Translations under genes and position numbers: made by a program
Shown here: positions 16,794 through 26,366 of the stretch, in pieces
How the letters are laid out: every line of letters begins with the position of its first letter
Numbering within the stretch: the first letter of the stretch is position 1
The notes under the pieces: model-generated
Database searches by the model: none
Seen by the model: only the letters and a program-made list of their open reading frames with translations
Told to the model about the DNA's origin: nothing
Source of the DNA: Ceratodon purpureus
Lineage: Eukaryota; Streptophyta; Bryopsida; Pseudoditrichales; Ditrichaceae
Direction of reading: 5' to 3'
Assembly: GCA_014871385.1 (NCBI GenBank)
Contig: CM026426.1
Location: 47,173,611-47,237,610 of the forward strand
DNA length: 64,000 nucleotides

Positions 16794-19778
16794 TCATGCC
16801 ACATAATCGCTGTCGTCCTTTACTTCGGCCCCACTAGGACCGGAAGAATCGTATTCGTCATCGCCATCGCTCTCGCTTACCTTCTTCACCCTCGCCTTAG
16901 TCTTCTTCTTTGACTCGAATGGGTTCATGAATTTCTTTGGGCCATTCGGGTCATCCAAAGGAGTTTTTGGCTTCCCAGGATTGAAAGCCAACACCTTCAG
17001 AGTCTTGTCTACAGCCTTCCGCTTGGACATGGCTCTAGCAGGGGGTTTTTTAGGAAATATGTACGGTTTTCCCAAAGCCAACTTCAGCCCAAAGAGATGC
17101 CCAATTGGAAGTCCATCATCAGTAGAGAGGATGCCCGGGTCCGCTAGTCGGGTTTGGACCAATCTCTTCCTACATTTCTCCGCTACTTCAGCAGCCTTAG
17201 CATATGCCTTCATTTTTTTAGACAACTCAACCAACCTCGTGGACGATTTGAACCCACCAACTTGGACCCTAGTCTTTGCAGTTCCAAACAATGTCCGAGA
17301 CGCACCCGATACGGGTACGGGCACATCCTCCTTTGTAGTGGCTGGAACCATTTCCTCCTTTAGGCGGTTGAAGTTTGGAGAAACAACCATAGAAGTATTA
17401 AGGGTGGGGTCTTCCTCTTTCTTTGGTACGACCAAATCCACGGTAGTATGAGAGGATCTTCCCCGCAGAATCTTATCACTGTTTAGTAAACCGTCTCCAT
17501 TCAGAAAAGAGGCAAGATGAATCGTATCCTCCTCGTTGGTACCTTCTTCTTCGACATCATCATACTCGAAAGCATGCTCCATCAGCGCAGGAGAACAACG
17601 GGATTTTCCTTTCGGTGAAACCTCGAGGTCGTCCACTGGGTTATCAATGGAGGGGTCAATTGATAGATCGTCGAAGGGTACATCAACATCAGACTCACTA
17701 GAGTAGTCAACGTCCTCGGTTTCCATGGCCTTCGGATCCTCCTTCCCCTCCAACTCCCCATAGAACCTCCCTAAGGCACTCAACTTAGACTGGGAAATTA
17801 TCTTGGAATTTGTATGAACAAACACGAGGTCATTAGCCCTTTCCGGAAGTAAATGGTTTCGCTTCCTGTCGTGGACAAAGGAGTAGCTACTCCAATTCCG
17901 CTTGCATGAAGAAGAAGACAGGGGTTGAGCTAAAATCCTTTTTGCAATTGGGGAAATGAATTTACCAGCGGATCCGTATATATCCCACCAACCAGAAGGC
18001 GGAAATTGTGACTTAGAGGAGTCACGTACATCACGAAACGGAGGATAAGCTTCACGAAATGCAAAGAACTCTTCTATGACCACTCCCTTCAATGTCGGAG
18101 GAGCCATCGACAACAAGACCGCCTTCGCCGATGCCATCGCATCAATATCATTGTGAAGGTCCTCATCGTCAATAAGATAAGGGTTTAGAAGTGCAGTAGC
18201 ACACTTTAAGGGTGATTTGACCATGGCTTTACGCTCATAAAATGAGTCCTCGCAGAAATCACCATTATCAGAGTCTAGTTTGAAGGGCTCATGGCGTAAA
18301 GAGAGAACATGCTTCTCAAGGTTGCGGAGAACGACGTAGGCTTTACCCAATGCCGATTCCTTCGCATCAAACTCTCGAAGGGCATATACAACGTGACTCG
18401 TCATCCACTTGAAGTTTGCACATTGCTCCCAGAAAACGTCATCCAAGACAACCCTCTTAATATTGCGTGAGATCTTTGCTTTGTCACGGGCAGATAAGGT
18501 CTTCTTTGTTTCGTAGTTTCTCCAGTCAGGATCCACAACGCTTTGCTCCAATGCTCCTTGGACCTTCAACAGACGCGAAATCATAATGTAGTGCGATGCA
18601 AACCTAGTCTGTCCAGGCATCAGCAAGCTAAGTTTTGCCTTGTGCTTTCGAAATACCGAGAGTGGCATTTGCCTTATCTTTAAGAACTTAACCAAGTTCT
18701 TAGCCCGATCTACGAGCTCTTTGACCCACATCATCTTACTCCAGTCCTCCAACAAAAGGTCCATCGCATGGGCAGTACATCCTTGGACAAATATGGATGG
18801 ATAGAGTGCTTGGACCAACTTTCCGGCATTAAGCATCACCGGAGCATTATCGTAGCATACTTGAATGATGTTCTGTTCTCCAACTTGTTGGATAAACTTC
18901 TCAATGACGGTCGCTACGAAAACGGCATCCTTCTCTTTCCCACTCGTGTCAATGGCTCCCAAGAATAACTCACCAGCAGGAGATACCAGCATTGCGTTTA
19001 TTAGAGGGCGACTGCTTAAAGAAGTCCATCCATCGAGGGCCAACGTTCCCCCGTACTTCCTAACACTGGAAAAAATCCTATCATTCAAGGAAGTCTCCAA
19101 ATCAGACCTTGCTTGGGCTAGTAAATTTGTTCGGAGATGGTGGAAAGATGGAGGTGTGTATGATCTCTTCATGTTGGACGTCTTCAACACCGCGTCCTTG
19201 AAAGAGGCACTCCGAGCCACGTTAAACGAGATACTGTTCTCGTAAAAACATGTGGCCCATGCTTTGTCGCATTCCCGCCTCTGAGTCTCTTCGAAGCCCT
19301 CTTGAAGGGTAGATTGCCTCTTTGCCTTCAAAGGAGGAAACTGTCCACTACCTTCCCCCGGAAGAGTGGAAATGAAAGGTACACCCTCACCAAATAAAAC
19401 GGGTTCATTCTTTGGAGTAGAAACCCGGGATTCAGCGCATGAGTCCACATCCATGGGAGTGTTCACTCTCGGGGATATATTGCCACGAGTCACGGGGGAA
19501 GTACTATGCTCCGACATGAATATTCGGGAGTCGTCGGGGAATTTGCCACCGCAATTCTTGAACAAGGACTGTATAGCGGGTGACAAATTAGTGCAACGAC
19601 CTACTCCACTAGTCCGTACCCCTAGAACTTTGTCATAGCCCAAATGACTGAGCATCCGCTCAATCCTCTTTGCGAAAGTGTTCTTGCATAGCATACATTG
19701 AATCATCTCAGTCTTCTTCTTCTCCGCATCGATCATATGAACTTCAGTATACCATGGTGAGTCACTTCTAGACGCCAT
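16794..19778 (-). CDS. hAT-superfamily transposase (BED-like zinc finger, DUF659, hATC), 994 aa
   Basis: Uninterrupted frame. It is also open upstream to 19871 but has no ATG there, so I take ATG 19778 (MASRSDSPWY) as start. In this numbering there is a BED-like zinc finger, C28-x2-C31-x13-H45-x16-C62; then a DUF659/RNase H-like core with the first two catalytic acids D249 (in ALDGWTS) and D310 (in CYDNAPV) and the GCTAHAMDLLLEDW motif; then a hATC dimerisation region with RILAQPLSSSS, RNWSSYSFVH and NDLVFVH. Residue K626 (codon 17903-17901) stands where the family has the Glu of the C-E-R-N-W motif, taken as the third catalytic residue. After hATC there is an unusual tail of about 300 residues, first acidic and then Lys-rich. 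It would bind the element's ends and perform cut-and-paste transposition in the nucleus. Length is above the usual 600-800. Confidence 0.9.
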   Translation of the reverse strand: MASRSDSPWYTEVHMIDAEKKKTEMIQCMLCKNTFAKRIERMLSHLGYDKVLGVRTSGVGRCTNLSPAIQSLFKNCGGKFPDDSRIFMSEHSTSPVTRGNISPRVNTPMDVDSCAESRVSTPKNEPVLFGEGVPFISTLPGEGSGQFPPLKAKRQSTLQEGFEETQRRECDKAWATCFYENSISFNVARSASFKDAVLKTSNMKRSYTPPSFHHLRTNLLAQARSDLETSLNDRIFSSVRKYGGTLALDGWTSLSSRPLINAMLVSPAGELFLGAIDTSGKEKDAVFVATVIEKFIQQVGEQNIIQVCYDNAPVMLNAGKLVQALYPSIFVQGCTAHAMDLLLEDWSKMMWVKELVDRAKNLVKFLKIRQMPLSVFRKHKAKLSLLMPGQTRFASHYIMISRLLKVQGALEQSVVDPDWRNYETKKTLSARDKAKISRNIKRVVLDDVFWEQCANFKWMTSHVVYALREFDAKESALGKAYVVLRNLEKHVLSLRHEPFKLDSDNGDFCEDSFYERKAMVKSPLKCATALLNPYLIDDEDLHNDIDAMASAKAVLLSMAPPTLKGVVIEEFFAFREAYPPFRDVRDSSKSQFPPSGWWDIYGSAGKFISPIAKRILAQPLSSSSCKRNWSSYSFVHDRKRNHLLPERANDLVFVHTNSKIISQSKLSALGRFYGELEGKEDPKAMETEDVDYSSESDVDVPFDDLSIDPSIDNPVDDLEVSPKGKSRCSPALMEHAFEYDDVEEEGTNEEDTIHLASFLNGDGLLNSDKILRGRSSHTTVDLVVPKKEEDPTLNTSMVVSPNFNRLKEEMVPATTKEDVPVPVSGASRTLFGTAKTRVQVGGFKSSTRLVELSKKMKAYAKAAEVAEKCRKRLVQTRLADPGILSTDDGLPIGHLFGLKLALGKPYIFPKKPPARAMSKRKAVDKTLKVLAFNPGKPKTPLDDPNGPKKFMNPFESKKKTKARVKKVSESDGDDEYDSSGPSGAEVKDDSDYVA

Positions 19779-19982
19779 TGGTGCACTTGATAGATCGCCC
19801 GGAAAAACTTCAAAAAATCGGGGTACCACGTCCTCAAGTGAACTAGAGCCTCCGAAGAAGCTCCAATTCAATACACTTCTGAACGCCGCCGTTCACCATG
19901 CAACAGATACACACGTATATTAGTGCAACTAGTAGCACATGGAGTACAATTCAGAAGTATTATGCCAACTTCCAGGAGGGGT

Positions 19983-19990
19983 CTTTTATA
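19983..19990 (-). promoter_or_regulatory. TATA box of the transposase gene
   Basis: The coding strand reads TATAAAAG about 212 bp before the ATG at 19778, between the gene and CpG island D. Unlike the TATA boxes of genes 1-3, it is not enclosed by a good inverted repeat. Confidence 0.6.
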
Positions 19991-20036
19991 CTCATCCCAT
20001 GAAATGCCAAGGGGTAAGCCCTAAAAATCAAGGGAG

Positions 20037-20240
20037 GACGGCCGTCGAGGCCGTAAGTCAAGCGGGGGGCCATCGGATCATGGGTTGTCACGGCCGTCGA
20101 AGGGGCCGTCGCCGGGGACGGCCCTCCCCCTCCGCAGCGACGGCAAGGGGCCATCGCCGGGGACAGCCCCCCCCCCCCCCCCTCCTCGGCGACAGCAAGG
20201 GGCCGTCGCCGGGGACGGCCCCTTCCCAACGCGGCCGACG

Positions 20241-20277
<37 letters not shown>

Positions 20278-20290
20278 CGGCAACGGCTGC
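20037..20290 (-). promoter_or_regulatory. CpG-dense island D upstream of the transposase gene
   Basis: CGGCCG/GGCCGTC-type words with a near-tandem palindromic unit ggggccgtcgccggggacgg (about 20113, 20149 and 20199), and C-runs of 16 (20167-20182) and 33 (20241-20273), which are G-runs on the coding strand. Overlapping frames are Gly/Pro/Arg artefacts. Confidence 0.68.
20082..20098 (+). repeat. Internal copy of the terminal repeat
   Basis: gggttgtcacggccgtc matches 16 of 17 positions of the right terminus read on the complementary strand (gggttgtcacggtcgtc, 20454-20438). It faces right, so it lies in inverted orientation to the true right end about 360 bp away. It may be an accessory transposase binding site or the relic of a smaller ancestral element end. 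Confidence 0.6.
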
Positions 20291-20381
20291 ACCCTCCCTC
20301 GCAACCCCTCCCCCGAGTTCAAGGTGTGGTTTCACCCCGGGGTGAAACCTGTGCGGGTGATTTTTTTTTTCTAAGTCGCAT

Positions 20382-20456
20382 GACGTCCTGTGGCGCTGGC
20401 GGACGTCCGCGGACGTCCCCACGTCACGAGCGTCCCGGACGACCGTGACAACCCTG
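20382..20456 (-). repeat. Right terminal and subterminal repeats of the hAT element
   Basis: Complementary strand begins CAGGGTTGTCACGG. Three GACGTC palindromes lie inside (20382-20387, 20402-20407, 20412-20417), mirroring the four at the left end. Confidence 0.8.
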
Positions 20457-20464
20457 TGTAAGAC
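20457..20464. repeat. Right 8-bp target-site duplication of the large hAT element
   Basis: tgtaagac, identical to 4115-4122. A further tgtaagac occurs a few bases later (20470-20477), apparently part of the original target locus. Confidence 0.93.
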
Positions 20465-22040
20465 CCCCTTGTAAGACCATTTCTAAGGCTGGTTGTAAAC
20501 ATACCTTTATATGGCTAGATTTTAAGTACTTTGCACATAGTTTCAAGAATCTTAGATCTCTACATTGAGCTCACTCTATGCACCACTCTTGAAGAGTCCA
20601 TTATTTCTGACAATTCTAAATATATTATAGACTTTATGTTATATTATTATCTTTGGAGGTGGCTTTGCACCGGCTTTGGAAGACACCTTAAATTTATAAA
20701 CTTTTTGTCTTACAGCCCAAAGTGTGCAAAAGTGAAACTAAGTCGAGATTGTAACCCACTATCTTAGGGGTCTTTCTGTCCCAATTGGGGTTTTGAAGTT
20801 TGTCTCAGATCTCTTTGGAGGGACGCTGCTCTAGAGAGGGTTGGTTAATGTTGTTGCATGGCTCTGACCTACTCTCACATTTTGGAAATTGCCTTTGATG
20901 GTAATGGGATAATTAAAATCAGGAGGCTTGGGCAGTTTTAGATTGCTTCCCACAATCTGGGGTTCCTGATGGTTGGCTAAGTTAGAAGAGCGTGAGCGGT
21001 AGCAGTTGCAAAGCGCATGAAGCACTTGAATCAAAATTCCAGAGCCTATCTGCATGCCCTATCGAGGTTACCTTGGAGTTACAGCATTTAGAGGTCAAAA
21101 GACCTTAACGACCACTATGATTGAAAAAGAGCTCCGAGAGGTGGAGAGCCCTAACAAAATTTGGGTTACAAATGGTGTGTCTGTAAGAGTGTGTCCCCTC
21201 TTTGTATACATGTACCCCGGTTTAAAAGAGCAAGGATGAAACGGCGACACTGCATGAGGGCAACGATGGCCAGATTGATTGCGCATAGCATGCGACGAAT
21301 CAGTTTGAGGAAACTGACTGCAGCTAGGCTATGTGCAACATTTTATTCGATGTTATTTTATTTTCTTTGAGTGAAGGCAGGTGGGCAATGCAGAGAGCAA
21401 GCAAACCGGCAAGAACAAAGGAGGAGAGCAGGCAGTCGCAAGGGAGTGGAACCTTGCATGCGGAATCTAGGGAGCGAAACCTTGCACGCGGAGCTGAGTT
21501 TGCAAATTTAATTGCATAAGTGGGGGTGCACCATCGCGCCTGTGCAATTTACTTAAGTTGAATTTCAACTAAGCTCTGTGGGTTAAATTTTTATATTTCC
21601 AGAGGGAAGACGAAGAACTGAAGCTGGACGGTTGTCTTCAAAATCAAAGGTTTTTTAAAATTACTAATATTATTATTTAAAGTACTTTTAACCACTTTTA
21701 ACCTCTTAAAATTATTTCTAATAATTGTGTCAAGAATTGTTGCACTTACTTTGAATCTGAGCTGAGATTGGGAGGCTCTGTTGGTTGAGTTTTAATAAAT
21801 TTGAATAGTTTTTCTTAAGAAACAAAAAATGGGACTCACAAATTTATTCTCTTCATGATACTTCGGTCCTGAATATTCAATGTGGACGTCTTTCTATTTT
21901 CATGCAACATTGTATTTGGGTAGGAAGTTAAGAACCATGAAGGTTAGGTCTAGAAATTACCTAATCAGAAGTTATAGAGTAATGGATTTGGTTAATCTTT
22001 TGAAATATAAAAATAATAAGTAAGGTCAGATTATAAGTCA
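20465..22040. other. Right flank of the hAT element, no supported gene
   Basis: AT-rich DNA with short frames only. Nothing in the translations around 20531-20767, 21054-21370 or 21331-21519 matches a family that I know. Confidence 0.55.
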
Positions 22041-22059
22041 AAAGCTAGAAGGGAATAAC

Positions 22060-22530
22060 CCCTAAAGTTGAAAGGCCTCAAAACTACCAAAAACCCTCCA
22101 AATTAGACTTTTTCAATACTTGGTGTAAGTTTTTGAGTTTTGATGTATTTTTGGGGGATTAACTGTAGGATCTTGTACCTTACTTGTATATTTATATGTA
22201 ACTTAAATATTAGATTCAAACTCCTTATCATTTGGGTGATCGTAACGTTTTAAGTTGAAAAAAAAGTTTTTTCTCTTGTTGCAAAATGGATTTCAAGTGT
22301 TTCATGAGCCAAAAAAACAATTTCAAAAGAAAACTCGATGTAAAGCTCTTCAGATTCTTGATCCTAGATGAGTTAATAATATGTCCATAGAATTTTTTCC
22401 CTCATATGACCTACAAAATCTAAAGAAATGCTTGATTTTTTACATGGAGGTATGTTGAAATTCAAATGCAAAGGCCAGTCTATGATAGTAAAAAAGGCAT
22501 ACGGAGAAATATTGGGTTGGAAATCCAAGT
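22060..22530 (-). repeat. Copy of the CCCCTAAAG-terminated repeat family
   Basis: Begins aacccctaaagttgaaagg and ends near ggcatacggagaaatattgg. It is the reverse complement of 54670-55137, which shares the same landmarks (atatttctccgtatgcc at one end, gactttaggggtt at the other). Non-coding. Confidence 0.6.
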
Positions 22531-22619
22531 AGTGAGATCATACCTTCAAATTGTATTTACATGTACAAAAAAAAGCTTGAAAAAAAAGTAATATCTCAAT
22601 TTTTGGTGAATTTTTGAAG

Positions 22620-23550
22620 TAATATCTCATATTTGACATACTTATTGATGCCCTTCTGCATCATATCATTAGTAATGTTTCAATAAACAAGCTCAAAATG
22701 CCCAGCAGTACGATCTTTCACAAAGTAACCCACCATTCTAATGAATATGTGAAGGCCAAATCCTCGAAGCACTTTTGATGTCAGATGACTACAAGGTGGG
22801 GCTATTGATGGGTTGTTCTAACCCAAATACTTCTTGATGAGCTTATTCACAACTTGAGCTTTCGTGGATATGATTCTAATAACCATTTGGAAGTGTAATC
22901 TCATAAGAGCACCTCCTCTCTCAATTGCACACAATCAGCAATGCATTCCTTATCTATGATTTCGTCAACCTTTGCAAGCCAATGCAAGAAAATATCAGCT
23001 AACCCTACGGCTATGGTGACACTAATGTCTAAAGGTGTTGCTGGAGCTTCATGTGTGGGCACTCGAGGCTTCTTTGCAGCTCGAGTCTTGGAATCAGCCT
23101 CTGTAGTCTGACATGGCTTCTTTGTAGCTCAAGTCTTACGAGCAGCCTGTGCATTCTGAGGAACAGCTTCAGGATTCTGTGGAGCACCCTCTACAGTCTT
23201 TTGAGGAGAGGCTGGATGCTTCCTGGCAATTACATGAATTTTAGCAGCTACAACTACAGCTCAATTTTGTTGAGTGCATGAAGGTGCAGCTTCAAGTGTG
23301 TGTAAGGATGCTTCAAGATGGACAGCCTAGGCTGAAACTTCAGCATTTGCACCCTTTTTCCTCCGGGCTTTAGCCTTCATGACTTGGGATGAAGAAACAA
23401 TTATGCCCCAAAAACACATAAAAACATACAAAGTGAGATACAACCTTAAAAACAGTAGAAAAACATACAACAGATAATACAAAAACATACAGACCAAACT
23501 CACTATCTCACACATCTGACTCACATTTGAGTTCATCGCTATCAGGGATA
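22620..23550 (-). pseudogene. Decayed Ala/Pro/Lys-rich protein gene
   Basis: On the minus strand one frame reads GANAEVSA, then AVHLEASLHTLEAAPS, VVVAAKIHVIARKHPASPQK, ATKKPCQTTEADSKTRAAKK and TPLDISVTIAVGLADIFLHW. It is interrupted by TAG at 23329-23327, TGA at 23263-23261 and TGA at 23131-23129. Each stop could come from CAG or CGA by one C-to-T change. The product would have had a basic, Ala/Pro/Lys-rich linker followed by a helical region. I do not recognise the family; a transposon origin is likely from context only. Confidence 0.45.
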
Positions 23551-24044
23551 CTCTCAGTAACTACGTACTTTCTCCTCACTTAAGCACTTGAAAGTAGAGA
23601 GTCAAGATTAGGAGCAAGTCAACATGGTGCACTGAAACTAGGCATATTTCTTCACGCACCAAAAATAAGACTATCTTCTGGGATTCGAATTGCTCTTGGT
23701 TTAGACTGAGAGAAATATGTTATACCCAATTGAACTGCTTCAAGGTTGATATGGAGTGGAGAGAGAGAAACTTGAGTACATGCTTGCTTACTTGAACAAG
23801 GTAGATTGCATAGCTGGAGAAAGAGGTCCCTTTGTAGTGCACCCTCTATTTGTCCTACTGTGCCTAGAATGACTTCAGGCTTGGGTGAGAACATTGGAGC
23901 ACAATAATCTTGAGAGCATCTATACCTAATATTGGAGCACAATACCTATCATTGGAGCACAATAATCTTGAGAAGCTTTTAAAGACGAGGAGGTACAAAA
24001 GTCGCATCTTTATACGAAATTTTCATTCCAACGTTTCTAGCAAT

Positions 24045-24045
<1 letters not shown>

Positions 24046-24105
<60 letters not shown>

Positions 24106-24160
24106 TTATATATATATATATATATATTTATTTATTTATTTTTTATTTATTTTTTATTAA
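24046..24160. repeat. (TA)n / TTTA microsatellite
   Basis: Long alternating TA run passing into tttatttattt. Simple repeat; overlapping frames encode only Ile/Tyr runs. Confidence 0.95.
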
Positions 24161-24704
24161 TACAGAAAACTCCTCCGTATGAGCTGTCTTCAGTATCTAC
24201 AGAATCTACCTAGTATATTGCGGCTATGCATACTGTGAAAGCTTCGAAGAATGCATACATTTCCTTGAAAACCATACAAAATATGTACCACTCACCATAA
24301 TAACGCCATCGCATTCATTCATTCACTCTTTCACTCGCACACTCAACCTCCGAAACGGCAAACAGACAACACTGCCACAAATCGCGTGCTTCTAATGCAA
24401 ACCCGAGACTTACTCGGTGTTGACCCCCTTCACTTCACTGCACTGCCTAGCAAAACGCCTCTCTCCATACCTGCAAACACACCTGCAACTCACCCCAGAA
24501 TTGATCAGAAAATCAAACGCCTCTTTCTCTCACATGCTCTCCTCACCACAACACAATCTTGTCCGACTAAAACATGAAACTTAAGCAACACAACCCAACC
24601 CAACCCAAACAGAAGGAAACAAAAATCGACACAAACCAACAAACTAGCAACACAGTCATCATGATCCAAGGTGCTCACTGTCTTGTTCCCCTTCAAACTG
24701 CTCG

Positions 24705-24962
24705 GTGCTTGGCTCCTCGCAAACAAGCTGCCTCCAAATGCTGACGTTGTCTCAGCTCTTCAAAACCCACACAAAACCTACGAGCCTCCTCCAATCTCAA
24801 AGAAACCAATTGCACAACGGAGTCAACTCCAGAGATGTGTGGAGCACACCGGAAATGCCTCGAAGGAGGGTTACCAATCAAACCCTAGCACCCCCGAACA
24901 GCCCTCCGGTGCTTGCTGCTTGGCTGCTCCCGACCAAGCTGCCTCCAAATGCTGACGTTGTC
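24705..24962 (+). repeat. Duplicated segment about 205 bp apart
   Basis: aagctgcctccaaatgctga followed by cgttgtct occurs near 24725-24752 and 24936-24962, each preceded by a related gtgcttgg...gctcc stretch. Downstream, shorter caaatgctg/caaatgcag units follow to about 25028. Possibly part of a decayed Pro/Ala-rich coding sequence; no family recognised. Confidence 0.55.
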
Positions 24963-25073
24963 TGCGCGCCAAATGCTGGTGTTGATGCCGCACCACCAAA
25001 TGCAGGTGCCGATGCCCCAAATGCAGGACTGCTCTGTCCGAACAAGGAGAGGACAAAGCTTCGAACGTTGCGC

Positions 25074-25466
25074 TAAGGTATACACACCCATGAGGGATCA
25101 CTTACCCATGAGGGATCAGTAGGCTTCCCCATTCCAGAGCAATGGGAAACTAGTGAAGGATAATTGATGAACAGTAGATTTAGGGTATTTCCTCCAATAG
25201 AATGCCTCTGTGAGTGTGACGGAATCTGTTTGTTCACTGATCTGAGTATGGTCGGTCATTGGTACACCTATATGTCAATCATGGGTAACACTAACTTTTG
25301 GACAAAAAAATTTGTAGTAATTTGAATTTTACTGAATTAATTTTGAAAAAATGCTCATTCTTCATGAACCTTATGATACTACGTGCAAAAAATAACTCCT
25401 TATTGAAAACCCAAGATTTACTATGCTGAAATGCTTAAGTGATCGGTCATAGGTGTGTATACCTTA
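25074..25466. mobile_element. 393-bp MITE with 30-bp inverted repeats ending in TA
   Basis: Left end taaggtatacacacccatga (25074 onward, continuing to 25103) matches the complement of 25437-25466 at 27 of 30 positions. Both ends finish in TA, consistent with a TA target duplication as in Tc1/mariner-type MITEs. No coding capacity. Class assignment rests only on the TA ends. Confidence 0.65.
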
Positions 25467-26290
25467 CCGAACACAGGTGCACACTGCAGATCCTAGCACA
25501 CAAACTATGTGGACCCCCCCTGGACCCACCAGAAATCTACGTGGACCCCTCCCCACCCCCCTAATTATTTAATTAATCTGGGGTGGTTCCGAATTTTGGG
25601 CACATAGATAGTGTTAAGATGAGATTGCAGGTTCAAAGCATGACAGGGACTCAACGTGGCACTAAAGTTTTGCTTGCACTCCATTATAGAAATAAAGTAC
25701 CAAAAAGAATTGGATTTCAATAGAATAGGTCTTGCAGCAAGCGCCATATTAAGCAGCACCTTTCCAAATGCAGACGAAACATCAAGTGCTTTTGAAACTT
25801 AGGTCAGGTTTATGGTTAGATTGGAAAGTAGTTGGGAAGGAAGTATCCTACAACATAGAATTAGAAACCTTTAAGGTCCAAGGAGGATGGAGAATTATTT
25901 CTAGCTTTGACTACGTTGGAAGTTATTAAAATTAACAATAATTGAACTTTCTATACTACAAGTCTCCCTTGTTCAAAGCTCCTTAGTCTTTTTACTATTA
26001 CACATTCTTATTATGTGTTGGAAGTGGTGAATAATGGCACGTTCAATCATTAATTAGTTAATGATGAACTTACTAGAAAAAATCTAACTATCTAACACTA
26101 CAATTTTCTTAGACAGGTTGAAATGTGTAACTTTGGTTCGGATGTTTTTAAGATGAATGTATTTTTCCTCTTTAAAGGTTGATTTTCTCTTTAAAACAAC
26201 AGTTCTAAAATTTTAGAGTTTTTTAATGAATCTTTCAATAAGAAATGTAATGAAGAAAACTCGTGATTTATGAATTTTTGTTGAAATATA

Positions 26291-26295
<5 letters not shown>

Positions 26296-26364
<69 letters not shown>
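26296..26364. repeat. (TA)n microsatellite
   Basis: Uninterrupted alternating AT of about 69 bp. Confidence 0.95.

Positions 26365-26366
<2 letters not shown>

Larger units (their letters stand above)
4123..20456. mobile_element. 16.3-kb four-gene hAT-superfamily transposon
   Basis: Seen directly: perfect 8-bp duplications flank the element, and the ends read CACGGTTGT (left) and CAGGGTTGT (right, complementary strand), matching 8 of 9. Both ends have GACGTC-rich subterminal DNA, and a hAT-type transposase gene lies inside, pointing inward from the right end. Known: hAT elements leave 8-bp duplications, have short imperfect inverted repeats often starting CA, and encode BED/hATC transposases; autonomous plant hATs are usually about 3-6 kb with one gene. 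This one is three to five times larger. It carries three further genes arranged as two convergent pairs, 5182>6661 with 9159>7597, and 13148>16318 with 19778>16794. Each gene has a CpG-dense island upstream. Intact duplications suggest a fairly recent insertion. The accessory genes contain nonsense codons, so full activity is doubtful. Confidence 0.9.

Noticed and set aside
16927..17451. A 174-codon plus-strand frame within the transposase gene
   Set aside because: Antisense shadow of the transposase C-terminal tail.
19779..19871. Extending the transposase start upstream to 19871
   Set aside because: The codon there is TTG, and no in-frame ATG occurs before 19778. A spliced upstream exon is possible but not visible.
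19939..20448. Pro- and Gly-rich frames through island D
   Set aside because: They come from C-runs and CpG words and lie in the promoter region of the transposase.
23910..24182. Ile/Tyr-rich frame over the TA repeat
   Set aside because: Simple translation of a microsatellite.
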